Below are positions 7,079 through 13,784 of a DNA stretch of 28,971 bases, one piece after another. Under the pieces are notes generated by a model. It was not told where the DNA came from and did no database searches. It saw only the letters and a program-made list of their open reading frames with translations. Origin of the DNA: an uncultured bacterium (lineage in GTDB: Bacteria; Bacillota; Clostridia; Lachnospirales; Lachnospiraceae); assembly GCA_905214675.1 (NCBI GenBank), contig CAJMMS010000021.1, positions 1-28,971 on the forward strand, given 5' to 3'. Every line of letters starts with the position of its first letter. Position 1 is the stretch's first letter. The position numbers and the translations under genes are program-made.

Positions 7079-7918
7079 ATGCAGACAGGGACAGGCAAAG
7101 AAAACAGAAGTACAGTATTTGCAGAAAAGATAAGCTTTTTCTGCCGGGAAATACAGAAACGGCATCCGTTGGTGCAATGTATTACCAATGCAGTAACGGT
7201 AAATGACTGCGCAAACATTCTCCTGGCAGCAGGCGCTTCTCCGACTATGGCACATCATCCGCTGGAGGCAGCCGAGATTGTGGCGGGATGCGATGCACTG
7301 GTCTGCAATTTTGGCGCGATCGCCGATTATGAAGCGATGGAAAAAGCAGCACTTACAGCAAGAGCGATGCGGCATCCGGTTGTGATCGATCCGGTTGGTG
7401 TATCAGGCTCCACTTACCGCAGGACGAAATGCCTTGAACTGATGAAAAAAGCCGGGGCAGACTGTATCCGTGGAAATTATTCAGAGATTGCAGCACTGAT
7501 AAAGAACAGCAGCACCGTTGTCGGAGTAGATGCAAAGCAGCAGCAGATTGATGCAGATGCCATGCGGGAGTATGCAAAACAAAACAGACTGATCCTGGTG
7601 GCATCAGGAGAAACCGATGTTCTGACAGATGGCAGGCAGATCTGGTATTGCAAAAACGGAGATCCGTTCATGGCAAGGATCACAGGAAGCGGCTGTATGT
7701 CATCCGCATTGCTTGGTGCATTTCTTTCAGTGGAAAATTCAATGGAAAGTGTGGCTGCATGCTGTGCTTTTGTCGGGATTTCCGGGGAACTTGCGGCAGA
7801 AAGGACAAGTGCACAACAGGGCGGAACGATGACTTTTCGATTACAATTTATAGACACAATTTCGCTTATTTCATCACAGAAGGAAATATTTTCAAAGAAT
7901 AAGATTATAATTCCGTAA
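7079..7918 (+). CDS. thiM: Hydroxyethylthiazole kinase
   Basis: ThiM phosphorylates 4-methyl-5-(2-hydroxyethyl)thiazole for use by ThiE. It is a ribokinase-like enzyme of 279 residues, slightly longer than the usual 260-275. Landmarks are VQCITNAVTVNDCANILLAAGASPTMA near residues 28-54 (thiazole site), LVCNFG, VIDPVGVSGSTYR, IRGNYSEI, VASGETD, and the catalytic ARITGSGCMSSALLGAFL near residues 198-215. The ATG follows the thiW stop with no gap; GGAG at 7067-7070 lies in the end of thiW, so translation is coupled. The C-terminus after about residue 255 is polar and poorly conserved. It is the last gene of the thiamine salvage operon. No strong terminator follows. Confidence 0.95.
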   Translation: MQTGTGKENRSTVFAEKISFFCREIQKRHPLVQCITNAVTVNDCANILLAAGASPTMAHHPLEAAEIVAGCDALVCNFGAIADYEAMEKAALTARAMRHPVVIDPVGVSGSTYRRTKCLELMKKAGADCIRGNYSEIAALIKNSSTVVGVDAKQQQIDADAMREYAKQNRLILVASGETDVLTDGRQIWYCKNGDPFMARITGSGCMSSALLGAFLSVENSMESVAACCAFVGISGELAAERTSAQQGGTMTFRLQFIDTISLISSQKEIFSKNKIIIP

Positions 7919-7939
7919 TTTTTAGTGAATAAAACAGGG

Positions 7940-7967
7940 TGGATATTTATACAAGTTGTGATATAAT
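7940..7967 (+). promoter_or_regulatory. Promoter of the DAHP synthase gene
   Basis: A perfect TATAAT at 7962-7967 with an extended TG at 7959-7960, and a weak -35 TGGATA at 7940-7945 (16-base spacer). The following leader is only about 35 bases, too short for an attenuator or T-box. Confidence 0.65.
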
Positions 7968-8008
7968 AGACTGGAATTATTTAGAATGAAACAGATGAGG
8001 AGAATGAC

Positions 8009-9043
8009 ATGAGTTTCGAATTTATCAAAAAATTACCGACTCCGCAGGAGATCAGAGAAAAGTATCCTCTGTCAGAAGAGCTGGCGGCAATCAAAAAAGC
8101 AAGAGATGAGGAGATCCGTAAAGTATTTACCGGAGAATCCGATAAATTTCTGGTGATCATCGGACCTTGTTCCGCAGATAACGAAGAGGCAGTTCTGGAT
8201 TATGTAGGCCGCCTGGCAAAAGTAAATGAAAAAGTCGGCGACAAGCTGATCCTGATCCCGCGTATTTATACAAACAAACCGCGTACAACAGGTGAAGGAT
8301 ATAAAGGAATGATGCATCAGCCGGACCCGGAGAAGAAACCGGACTTACTGGCAGGACTTCTGGCAATCCGTAAGATGCATATTCATGCAATCGAACAGAC
8401 CGGACTTACCGCAGCAGATGAAATGCTGTATCCGGAAAATTACAGATATTTATCCGACCTGCTTTCTTATGTGGCAATCGGAGCACGTTCTGTAGAAGAC
8501 CAGCAGCACCGTCTGGTAGTCAGCGGTATGGATGTACCGGCAGGTATGAAGAATCCGACCAGCGGTGACTTAAGCGTTATGCTCAACTCTGTTGTTGCAG
8601 CACAGTGCAGCCACAGCTTTGTTTACCGTTCCTGGGAAGTGAAGACAACCGGAAATGAACTGGCACATACCATTCTGCGTGGAGCTGTCAACAAACATGG
8701 CAACTGCATCCCGAACTATCACTACGAAGACCTGAATCTGGTGGATCACCTCTATAAAGAGCGGAATCTCAAAAACCCTGCAGTTGTTGTGGATGCAAAC
8801 CACTCCAACTCCAACAAACAGTATGCAGAGCAGGTTCGTATCGTGAATGAAGTGCTTCACAGCCGCAACCTGAATCCACATATCAAAACACTGGTAAAAG
8901 GTGTGATGATCGAAAGTTATATCGAGGGTGGAAATCAGAAGATCGGATGTGTACCGCACATCTACGGAAAATCCATCACAGACCCATGCCTTGGATGGGA
9001 TGATTCTGAGAAACTGATCTACTCTATTTACGATCTGTGCTAA
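8009..9043 (+). CDS. aroF: 3-deoxy-7-phosphoheptulonate (DAHP) synthase, class I alpha
   Basis: This enzyme condenses phosphoenolpyruvate with erythrose 4-phosphate, the first step of the shikimate pathway. The 344 residues match the length of the E. coli AroF/G/H type. Active-site landmarks are VIIGPCSADN near residues 49-58 (PEP and metal cysteine), PRIYTNKPRTTGEGYKGMMHQPD, the AIGARSVEDQQHR stretch, MDVPAGMKNPTSGD, the VVDANHSNSNKQ histidine region, and KGVMIESYIEGGNQ. The N-terminal extension of about 40 residues is the part that carries feedback control by Phe or Tyr in this class; which amino acid acts here cannot be told. GAGGAG-type bases precede the ATG. The symbol aroF is used generically. 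No other aromatic pathway gene is adjacent. Confidence 0.93.
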   Translation: MSFEFIKKLPTPQEIREKYPLSEELAAIKKARDEEIRKVFTGESDKFLVIIGPCSADNEEAVLDYVGRLAKVNEKVGDKLILIPRIYTNKPRTTGEGYKGMMHQPDPEKKPDLLAGLLAIRKMHIHAIEQTGLTAADEMLYPENYRYLSDLLSYVAIGARSVEDQQHRLVVSGMDVPAGMKNPTSGDLSVMLNSVVAAQCSHSFVYRSWEVKTTGNELAHTILRGAVNKHGNCIPNYHYEDLNLVDHLYKERNLKNPAVVVDANHSNSNKQYAEQVRIVNEVLHSRNLNPHIKTLVKGVMIESYIEGGNQKIGCVPHIYGKSITDPCLGWDDSEKLIYSIYDLC

Positions 9044-9055
9044 GGAGAACGTAAG

Positions 9056-9097
9056 ATGACAGAGACAGGATGTTTTCCGGATATCCAGAGTCTCTGA
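9056..9097 (+). CDS. Possible 13-residue peptide after aroF
   Basis: AAGGAG at 9042-9047 overlaps the aroF stop and lies eight bases before an ATG that opens 13 codons (MTETGCFPDIQSL) ending in TGA at 9095-9097. The ribosome site is better than those of several real genes here. The ORF is bracketed by a 7-bp inverted repeat (9060-9066 with 9090-9096) and ends three bases before a strong hairpin. It could be a leader peptide, or the stump of a deleted gene. There is no run of regulatory codons such as Trp, Phe or Tyr. Confidence 0.35.
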   Translation: MTETGCFPDIQSL

Positions 9098-9099
9098 AA

Positions 9100-9133
9100 A
9101 GAAAGCCGCCGTCCTGGGGATTGGCGGCTTTCT
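9100..9133 (+). terminator. GC-rich hairpin between aroF and rnhA
   Basis: AGAAAGCCGCC (9100-9110) pairs perfectly with GGCGGCTTTCT (9123-9133), an 11-bp stem with a 12-base loop. The T tail is short and lies inside the stem, so it may be a weak or bidirectional terminator, or an mRNA-processing element. Confidence 0.55.
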
Positions 9134-9156
9134 GCGACCTTAGCTGGAGGAGACAC

Positions 9157-9172
9157 CCGCTTTTAAAAGCGG
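9157..9172 (+). repeat. 16-bp perfect palindrome before rnhA
   Basis: CCGCTTTTAAAAGCGG reads the same on both strands and lies 35 bases upstream of the rnhA start. A smaller repeat (TAAGA at 9177-9181 with TCTTA at 9188-9192) follows. It may be a protein-binding site or part of a structured leader. Confidence 0.5.
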
Positions 9173-9207
9173 AGAGTAAGAAAGTAATCTTAGTGGGAGG
9201 AAAAGAG

Positions 9208-9681
9208 ATGTTTGTAAAAATTTTTACAGATGGTGCGGCAAGAGGAAACCCGGACGGACCGGGCGGTTATGGAACGATTCTGCAGTACATTGACAGCAAA
9301 GGCGTGCTGCATGAACGGGAATACAGCCAGGGGTATGTCCGGACGACTAACAACCGCATGGAACTGATGGCGGCAATTACAGGTCTTGAAAAACTGACCA
9401 GACCATGTGAAGTGCAGCTTTATTCGGATTCGAAATATCTGACGGACGCATTCAATCAGCACTGGATTGACGGGTGGCTGAAGAAAGGCTGGAAACGCGG
9501 CAAAAATGAGCCGGTTAAAAACACAGATTTGTGGAAACGTCTGCTGAAAGCAAAAGAACCGCATCAGGTGACGTTTTTCTGGGTAAAAGGACATGACGGA
9601 CATCCGGAAAACGAACGTTGTGATACGCTTGCGACTACGGCAGCGGATGGAGATGATCTGATCGTGGATGAGGGAGTGTAG
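9208..9681 (+). CDS. rnhA: Ribonuclease HI
   Basis: RNase HI removes the RNA strand of RNA-DNA hybrids, such as primers and R-loops. The 157 residues match the E. coli enzyme in length. The four metal-binding carboxylates are visible: D8 (FTDGAARGNP), E52 (NNRMELMAAI), D74 (YSDSKYLTDAF) and D139 (ENERCDTLA), with the loop histidine H129 in VKGHDGHPENE. The basic-protrusion segment (WLKKGWKRGKN, residues 90-100) is present, as in E. coli. An open frame extends upstream to 9070, but it runs through the hairpins and has no family similarity. ATG 9208 with GGGAGG at 9195-9200 is the clear start. The end lies three bases before the ABC permease gene. Confidence 0.96.
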   Translation: MFVKIFTDGAARGNPDGPGGYGTILQYIDSKGVLHEREYSQGYVRTTNNRMELMAAITGLEKLTRPCEVQLYSDSKYLTDAFNQHWIDGWLKKGWKRGKNEPVKNTDLWKRLLKAKEPHQVTFFWVKGHDGHPENERCDTLATTAADGDDLIVDEGV

Positions 9682-9684
9682 GTT

Positions 9685-10551
9685 ATGAGACAGGTGGAAA
9701 AAACAGATCTTGGGTCAGAAAACTGGACGATGGAAATCCGCCCCTATGCATCTGCGTTTCATTTTCCAATCCGGGAACTGTGGGAATATCGGGATCTGTT
9801 ACTTCTGTTTGTAAGACGCGATTTCAAGACTATGTATAAACAGACCATACTGGGACCCATATGGATTCTGATCAGTCCGTTGTTGACCACTGGAATGTTC
9901 AGTATTATTTTTGGCAGGATTGCCGGTATTTCTACCGATGGAACATCGGCATTTCTGTTTTATATGGCAGGAAATATTCTCTGGAATTATTTTTCGGGTT
10001 GTCTTAGCTCGTCAGCAAATACATTTATCGGCAATGCAGGGTTGTTTGGAAAAGTCTATTTTCCAAGAATCGTAGTTCCGGCAGCATCTGCCGTTTCCAG
10101 ACTGATTACGTTTGGGGCACAGTTTCTGCTCTTTCTGATCCTGTTATTTTTGAACCCTGGAAGCGGGCAGATCCAGGTCACCTGGCTGATCGTGATGACA
10201 CCGGTACTGCTTTTGATGCTGGCTCTGCTTGCGATCGGAACGGGGATGATATTGGCATCCCTGACGGCAAAATACCGTGATCTTCAGGTACTTGTCGGAT
10301 TTGGAATCCAGCTTTGGATGTATGCCAGCCCGATCGTTTATCCGCTTTCCCAGATTCCAGGCAGGTGGCGCGGGCTGCTTTGTATCAATCCGATTGCCGG
10401 TATTGTGGAATGTTTTCGGCGTGGCTGGCTGGGGAGCGGAATGTTTTCTGTTTCAGATCTGCTGATCGGAGCAGGGATCATTCTGATCATCCTGTTTATC
10501 GGAACGGTGATGTTCAATAAAACACAGCGGAATTTTATGGATACCGTTTAG
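9685..10551 (+). CDS. ABC-2 type polysaccharide export permease (Wzm/TagG family)
   Basis: This 288-residue inner-membrane permease belongs to the family that exports O-antigen, teichoic acid or capsule chains linked to a lipid carrier. An amphipathic N-terminal region with RRDFKTMYKQTILGPIWILISPLL, the typical ABC-2 entry motif, is followed by about six hydrophobic segments between residues 55 and 282. The stretch NTFIGNAGLFGKVYFPRIVVPAAS is also typical. The ATG lies three bases after the rnhA stop with only weak ribosome bases, so translation may be coupled to rnhA. Its partner is the ATPase gene 36 bases downstream. No glycosyltransferase or wall-polymer synthesis gene is close by, so the cargo is unknown. 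Confidence 0.88.
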   Translation: MRQVEKTDLGSENWTMEIRPYASAFHFPIRELWEYRDLLLLFVRRDFKTMYKQTILGPIWILISPLLTTGMFSIIFGRIAGISTDGTSAFLFYMAGNILWNYFSGCLSSSANTFIGNAGLFGKVYFPRIVVPAASAVSRLITFGAQFLLFLILLFLNPGSGQIQVTWLIVMTPVLLLMLALLAIGTGMILASLTAKYRDLQVLVGFGIQLWMYASPIVYPLSQIPGRWRGLLCINPIAGIVECFRRGWLGSGMFSVSDLLIGAGIILIILFIGTVMFNKTQRNFMDTV

Positions 10552-10587
10552 TATCCTGGTAAGGATGCAATCAGAAAGGGAACAGAA

Positions 10588-11865
10588 ATGGAAGAAAAAG
10601 AAGTTGTGATCCGCATTCGCCAGCTCTCGAAAGAATACCGCCTGGGTGTGATCGGACGAGGAACACTTCAGAGGGATCTTCAGAGCTGGTGGGCGAAAAA
10701 ACATGGTAAACCAGATCCGAACCAGCGGATCGGACGCAGAGAATATACAGGAAAAGAAAGTTTTTATGCACTGGATGATGTTTCTTTTGATGTACATAAA
10801 GGAGAAAGGATTGGCGTGATCGGTGCAAACGGCGCCGGTAAATCCACCCTGTTTAAACTGCTGGCACGCGTGACTGCACCGACCAAAGGGGCGATCGGCG
10901 TGAAAGGCAGGATTTCCAGTATGCTCGAAGTAGGAACCGGATTTCATGGAGAACTGACCGGGCGGGAGAATATTTATCTTAACGGAGCTATCCTTGGTAT
11001 GAAACGACAGGAAATTGATGCCTGTATTGATCAGATCATCGAATTTTCCGAATGTGAAGAATTTATCGATACTCCGGTCAAACGTTATTCCAGCGGCATG
11101 TACGTGAAGCTGGCATTTGCTGTGGCAGCACATCTGAATTCAGAGATTCTTCTGATGGATGAGGTACTGGCAGTGGGCGATATGCATTTTCAGAAAAAAT
11201 GTCTGGATAAAATGACGCAGCTCTCTCAGGATGAGCAGAAAACAATCCTGTATGTATCGCACAATATGGAAACCATCCGCACACTCTGCAACCGTTGTAT
11301 TGTTCTGGAAAAAGGACATCTTGTTTTTGATGGAGAGCCGGAAGAAGCAATCGCCAAATATCTGGGCGATGTTGTGCAGATGAAGCTGCATTATACGTAT
11401 GAAACGGATGAAAAGGATCGTAGAACCACCGGAAAAATGCAGTTTACAAGTCTGGATATTGAGAAAAGCAACCAGGTGACGGCAAAAGAAGGGATTGGAT
11501 TTTCGGTGGCATTCCAGGTTCAGGAAGCAATCGCAGATCTGCATCTCCGCTGTACGATCCACAGTATGGACGGGCAGGCAGTGGGAACCTCTGTGTCGGA
11601 AGGGATCGGAGCTTTTACGAAAAATACTTCGGCAAATGTGGAGATCCATTTTGATACCACAAGCCTTGCAAAAGGAGAATATGTCGCAGAACTTGCAGCC
11701 GTAGAACCGATGGGCGGCGGCAGACAGTGGCGGCATGCCTGGCTGGAACATGCCTTTGCATTTGAGATTACAGAAGATGCATTTGGACAGTACAGCTTAA
11801 ACCGCAATGCGAAAAAATGGGGTTATACCGTTTATCCGGATCTGAAGATCAAGAAGCGGTCTTGA
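10588..11865 (+). CDS. ABC polysaccharide export ATPase with C-terminal carbohydrate-binding-type domain (Wzt/TagH family)
   Basis: The 425-residue ATPase powers the preceding permease. Walker A is GANGAGKST (residues 79-87). The signature is YSSGM (167-171), the form usual for this family in place of LSGGQ. Walker B is EILLMDE (186-192) and the switch histidine is H225. After about residue 255 comes a 165-residue domain rich in beta strands, like the C-terminal domain of Wzt proteins. In the well-studied cases that domain recognises the finished glycan end before export, which implies a modified or capped cargo. The last codons overlap the -35 box of the tyrS T-box promoter. The AGAAAGGG before the ATG serves as ribosome site. 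Confidence 0.92.
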   Translation: MEEKEVVIRIRQLSKEYRLGVIGRGTLQRDLQSWWAKKHGKPDPNQRIGRREYTGKESFYALDDVSFDVHKGERIGVIGANGAGKSTLFKLLARVTAPTKGAIGVKGRISSMLEVGTGFHGELTGRENIYLNGAILGMKRQEIDACIDQIIEFSECEEFIDTPVKRYSSGMYVKLAFAVAAHLNSEILLMDEVLAVGDMHFQKKCLDKMTQLSQDEQKTILYVSHNMETIRTLCNRCIVLEKGHLVFDGEPEEAIAKYLGDVVQMKLHYTYETDEKDRRTTGKMQFTSLDIEKSNQVTAKEGIGFSVAFQVQEAIADLHLRCTIHSMDGQAVGTSVSEGIGAFTKNTSANVEIHFDTTSLAKGEYVAELAAVEPMGGGRQWRHAWLEHAFAFEITEDAFGQYSLNRNAKKWGYTVYPDLKIKKRS

Positions 11866-11890
11866 CAAATGAAAATCCGCTTATTATAAT
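11862..11890 (+). promoter_or_regulatory. Consensus promoter of the tyrS T-box leader
   Basis: TTGACA (11862-11867), a 17-base spacer and TATAAT (11885-11890) match the sigma-A consensus exactly. The -35 box contains the TGA stop of the upstream ATPase gene (11863-11865). Confidence 0.92.
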
Positions 11891-11944
11891 GAGGATAATG
11901 TCGGAATTGCGGAGGTACGGGACAAAAACAGAATCTTTCTGACA

Positions 11945-12300
11945 TCCGTATGAGACATGAAAATGAGGCAAAGGCTGTGAAGGAAAGAAGTAACAGAACA
12001 ACTGCACAACAGAGAGTTGCCGGCCGGTGAGAGGCACAGATGCGGTTCCTGCGAATACATTCCGGAGCTCTGCACCGAACACAGAAGTGTAAGTAGGCTG
12101 CAGCGGAGTGACATCCGTTAACAACGTTAAAGTATTGCTGTGGATATGAAAAGAATTGCGAAGAATATCAAAGGATTTTACATGAAAGGATCCGGATAGC
12201 AGTACTTACTGAGGCAGTCTGGCGTGAGCCGACTGTGAATAAAGGTGGTAACACGAGATTTCAGCTCTCGTCCTTTTCGTATAAGAAGGGCGAGGGCTTT
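11945..12300 (+). ncRNA. Tyrosine T-box riboswitch
   Basis: A T-box leader senses uncharged tRNA by pairing with its anticodon and its 3' end. Stem I shows the AGAGAG element (12011-12016) and GGTGAGAGGCA apical bases. The specifier loop GAATACATTC carries TAC (12056-12058), a tyrosine codon. AGTAGG occurs at 12092-12097. The T-box GGTGGTAACACG lies at 12244-12255; its TGGT bulge (12246-12249) would pair with an ACCA end, which fits the A73 discriminator of tRNA-Tyr. The terminator pairs 12264-12275 with 12286-12297 (12 bp), followed by T-rich sequence. The 5' limit is approximate; another hairpin (TACGG at 11936 region with CCGTA near 11945-11949) precedes it. Confidence 0.93.
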
Positions 12301-12350
12301 CTACGCTTTTACGCCCTTGGAAAACAAAAAGTCTAAGGAGGAATCAAACG

Positions 12351-13583
12351 ATGGAACAGAACGTATTTGACGTCCTGAAAGAAAGAGGATTTATTGAGCA
12401 GACAACGCACGAAGCAGAGATCAGAGAGCTTCTGGGCAAAGAAAAGGTAACATTTTACATTGGATTTGATGCAACCGCAGACAGCCTGACCGCAGGACAT
12501 TTCCTGACGATCATGGCAATGATGCACATGCAGAGAGCAGGTCACAGACCGATCGCCCTGCTTGGCGGCGGAACCACAATGATCGGTGATCCGTCCGGTA
12601 AATCCGATATGCGAAATATGATGACAAAAGAAAAAATCGATTACAATGCAAAGCGTTTCCATGAACAGCTTTCCAGATTCATCGATTTTGACAATGACAA
12701 GGCGATCATCGCAAACAATGCAGACTGGCTGCTGGATCTGAATTATGTAGAATTCCTGCGTGAGATCGGGGTACATTTCTCAGTCAACAAGATGCTGACA
12801 GCAGAGTGCTACAAACAGAGAATGGAAAGAGGACTGACGTTCTTCGAGTTCAACTATATGCTGATGCAGTCCTACGATTTCCTGAAACTGAACCAGTTAT
12901 ACGGCTGCCAGATGGAGCTTGGCGGAAACGACCAGTGGTCCAACATTCTGGGCGGTGTTGACCTGATCCGAAGAAAAGAACAGAAACCGGCTTACGGTCT
13001 GACCTTCAAACTGCTGACCACCAGCGAGGGCATCAAGATGGGCAAGACCATGAAGGGTGCAGTATGGCTGGACCCGGAGAAGACTTCCCCGTACGAATTC
13101 TACCAGTACTGGAGAAACATCGAAGATGTCAAAGTAGAAGAATGCTTAGGACTTTTGACCTTCCTTCCGATGGAAGAAGTAAGAAGACTGGGTGCACTGG
13201 AAGGTGCAGAGATCAACAAGGCAAAAGAAGTGCTGGCATACGAGATCACAAAGATCGTACATGGCGAAGAAGAAGCAGAGAAAGCACAGACTGCTGCAAG
13301 AGCACTGTTTGTACAGGGCGGCAAGACCGCAGATATCCCGACTACTTCTTACCCGGCAGCAGAGCTGGAAGAAGGCAAAGATATCCTGACACTTCTGGTG
13401 GATACCAAACTTGCAAAGAACCGTTCGGAAGCAAGAAGACTGGTAACACAGGGCGGTGTTTCTGTCAATGATGTAAAAGTAACGGATTTTGCAAAAGTAT
13501 TTACCAGTGCAGATTTTGATGACGATGGTGTTCTTCTGATCAAAAAGGGCAAGAAAGGCTATCATCAGGTAAAAGCTGACTAA
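12351..13583 (+). CDS. tyrS: Tyrosyl-tRNA synthetase
   Basis: TyrRS charges tRNA-Tyr. The 410-residue class I enzyme has normal length. The HIGH-type motif is in DSLTAGHFL (residues 44-52), after the tyrosine-binding YIGFDATAD. The KMSKS-type loop is KMGKT (229-233). An S4 RNA-binding domain fills the C-terminus from about residue 345 (NRSEARRLVTQGGVSVNDVKV). The strong ribosome site AAGGAGG at 12335-12341 lies nine bases before the ATG. Expression is set by the T-box leader upstream, so it should rise when tyrosine is short. A 49-residue ORF and alaS follow on the same strand. Confidence 0.97.
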   Translation: MEQNVFDVLKERGFIEQTTHEAEIRELLGKEKVTFYIGFDATADSLTAGHFLTIMAMMHMQRAGHRPIALLGGGTTMIGDPSGKSDMRNMMTKEKIDYNAKRFHEQLSRFIDFDNDKAIIANNADWLLDLNYVEFLREIGVHFSVNKMLTAECYKQRMERGLTFFEFNYMLMQSYDFLKLNQLYGCQMELGGNDQWSNILGGVDLIRRKEQKPAYGLTFKLLTTSEGIKMGKTMKGAVWLDPEKTSPYEFYQYWRNIEDVKVEECLGLLTFLPMEEVRRLGALEGAEINKAKEVLAYEITKIVHGEEEAEKAQTAARALFVQGGKTADIPTTSYPAAELEEGKDILTLLVDTKLAKNRSEARRLVTQGGVSVNDVKVTDFAKVFTSADFDDDGVLLIKKGKKGYHQVKAD

Positions 13584-13614
13584 AGCACGTGCAAAAAGCA
13601 CAGGAGGTGGCAAT

Positions 13615-13764
13615 ATGGCAATACTGACAACCTTTATCACAAGCATTGTAGAAATGCTGATCCTTGCAGGTGTATCCTATGGCGGAATCCGCCTCGGAAA
13701 AGTGCTGCGTGACCGCAAGGACGCAAAAATGCAGGCAGAAATACAGCCTGAAAAACAGATTTAG
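13615..13764 (+). CDS. Small membrane protein of unknown function (49 aa)
   Basis: An ORF of 49 codons between tyrS and alaS starts with AGGAGG at 13602-13607, seven bases before the ATG, which is as good as any ribosome site nearby. The first 25-30 residues (MAILTTFITSIVEMLILAG and on) form one hydrophobic segment with a few polar residues. A basic and polar tail with LRDRKDAK follows, placing the C-terminus in the cytoplasm by the positive-inside rule. It ends 20 bases before the alaS start, whose own ribosome site follows directly, so it is probably co-transcribed with tyrS and alaS. I do not recognise a family and assign no function. Confidence 0.65.
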   Translation: MAILTTFITSIVEMLILAGVSYGGIRLGKVLRDRKDAKMQAEIQPEKQI

Positions 13765-13784
13765 ATCACACAGGAGGATTTGTT

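Noticed and set aside
9070..9207. Upstream extension of rnhA from 9070
   Set aside because: Translates across two hairpins, has no family similarity, and a better start with GGGAGG exists at 9208.
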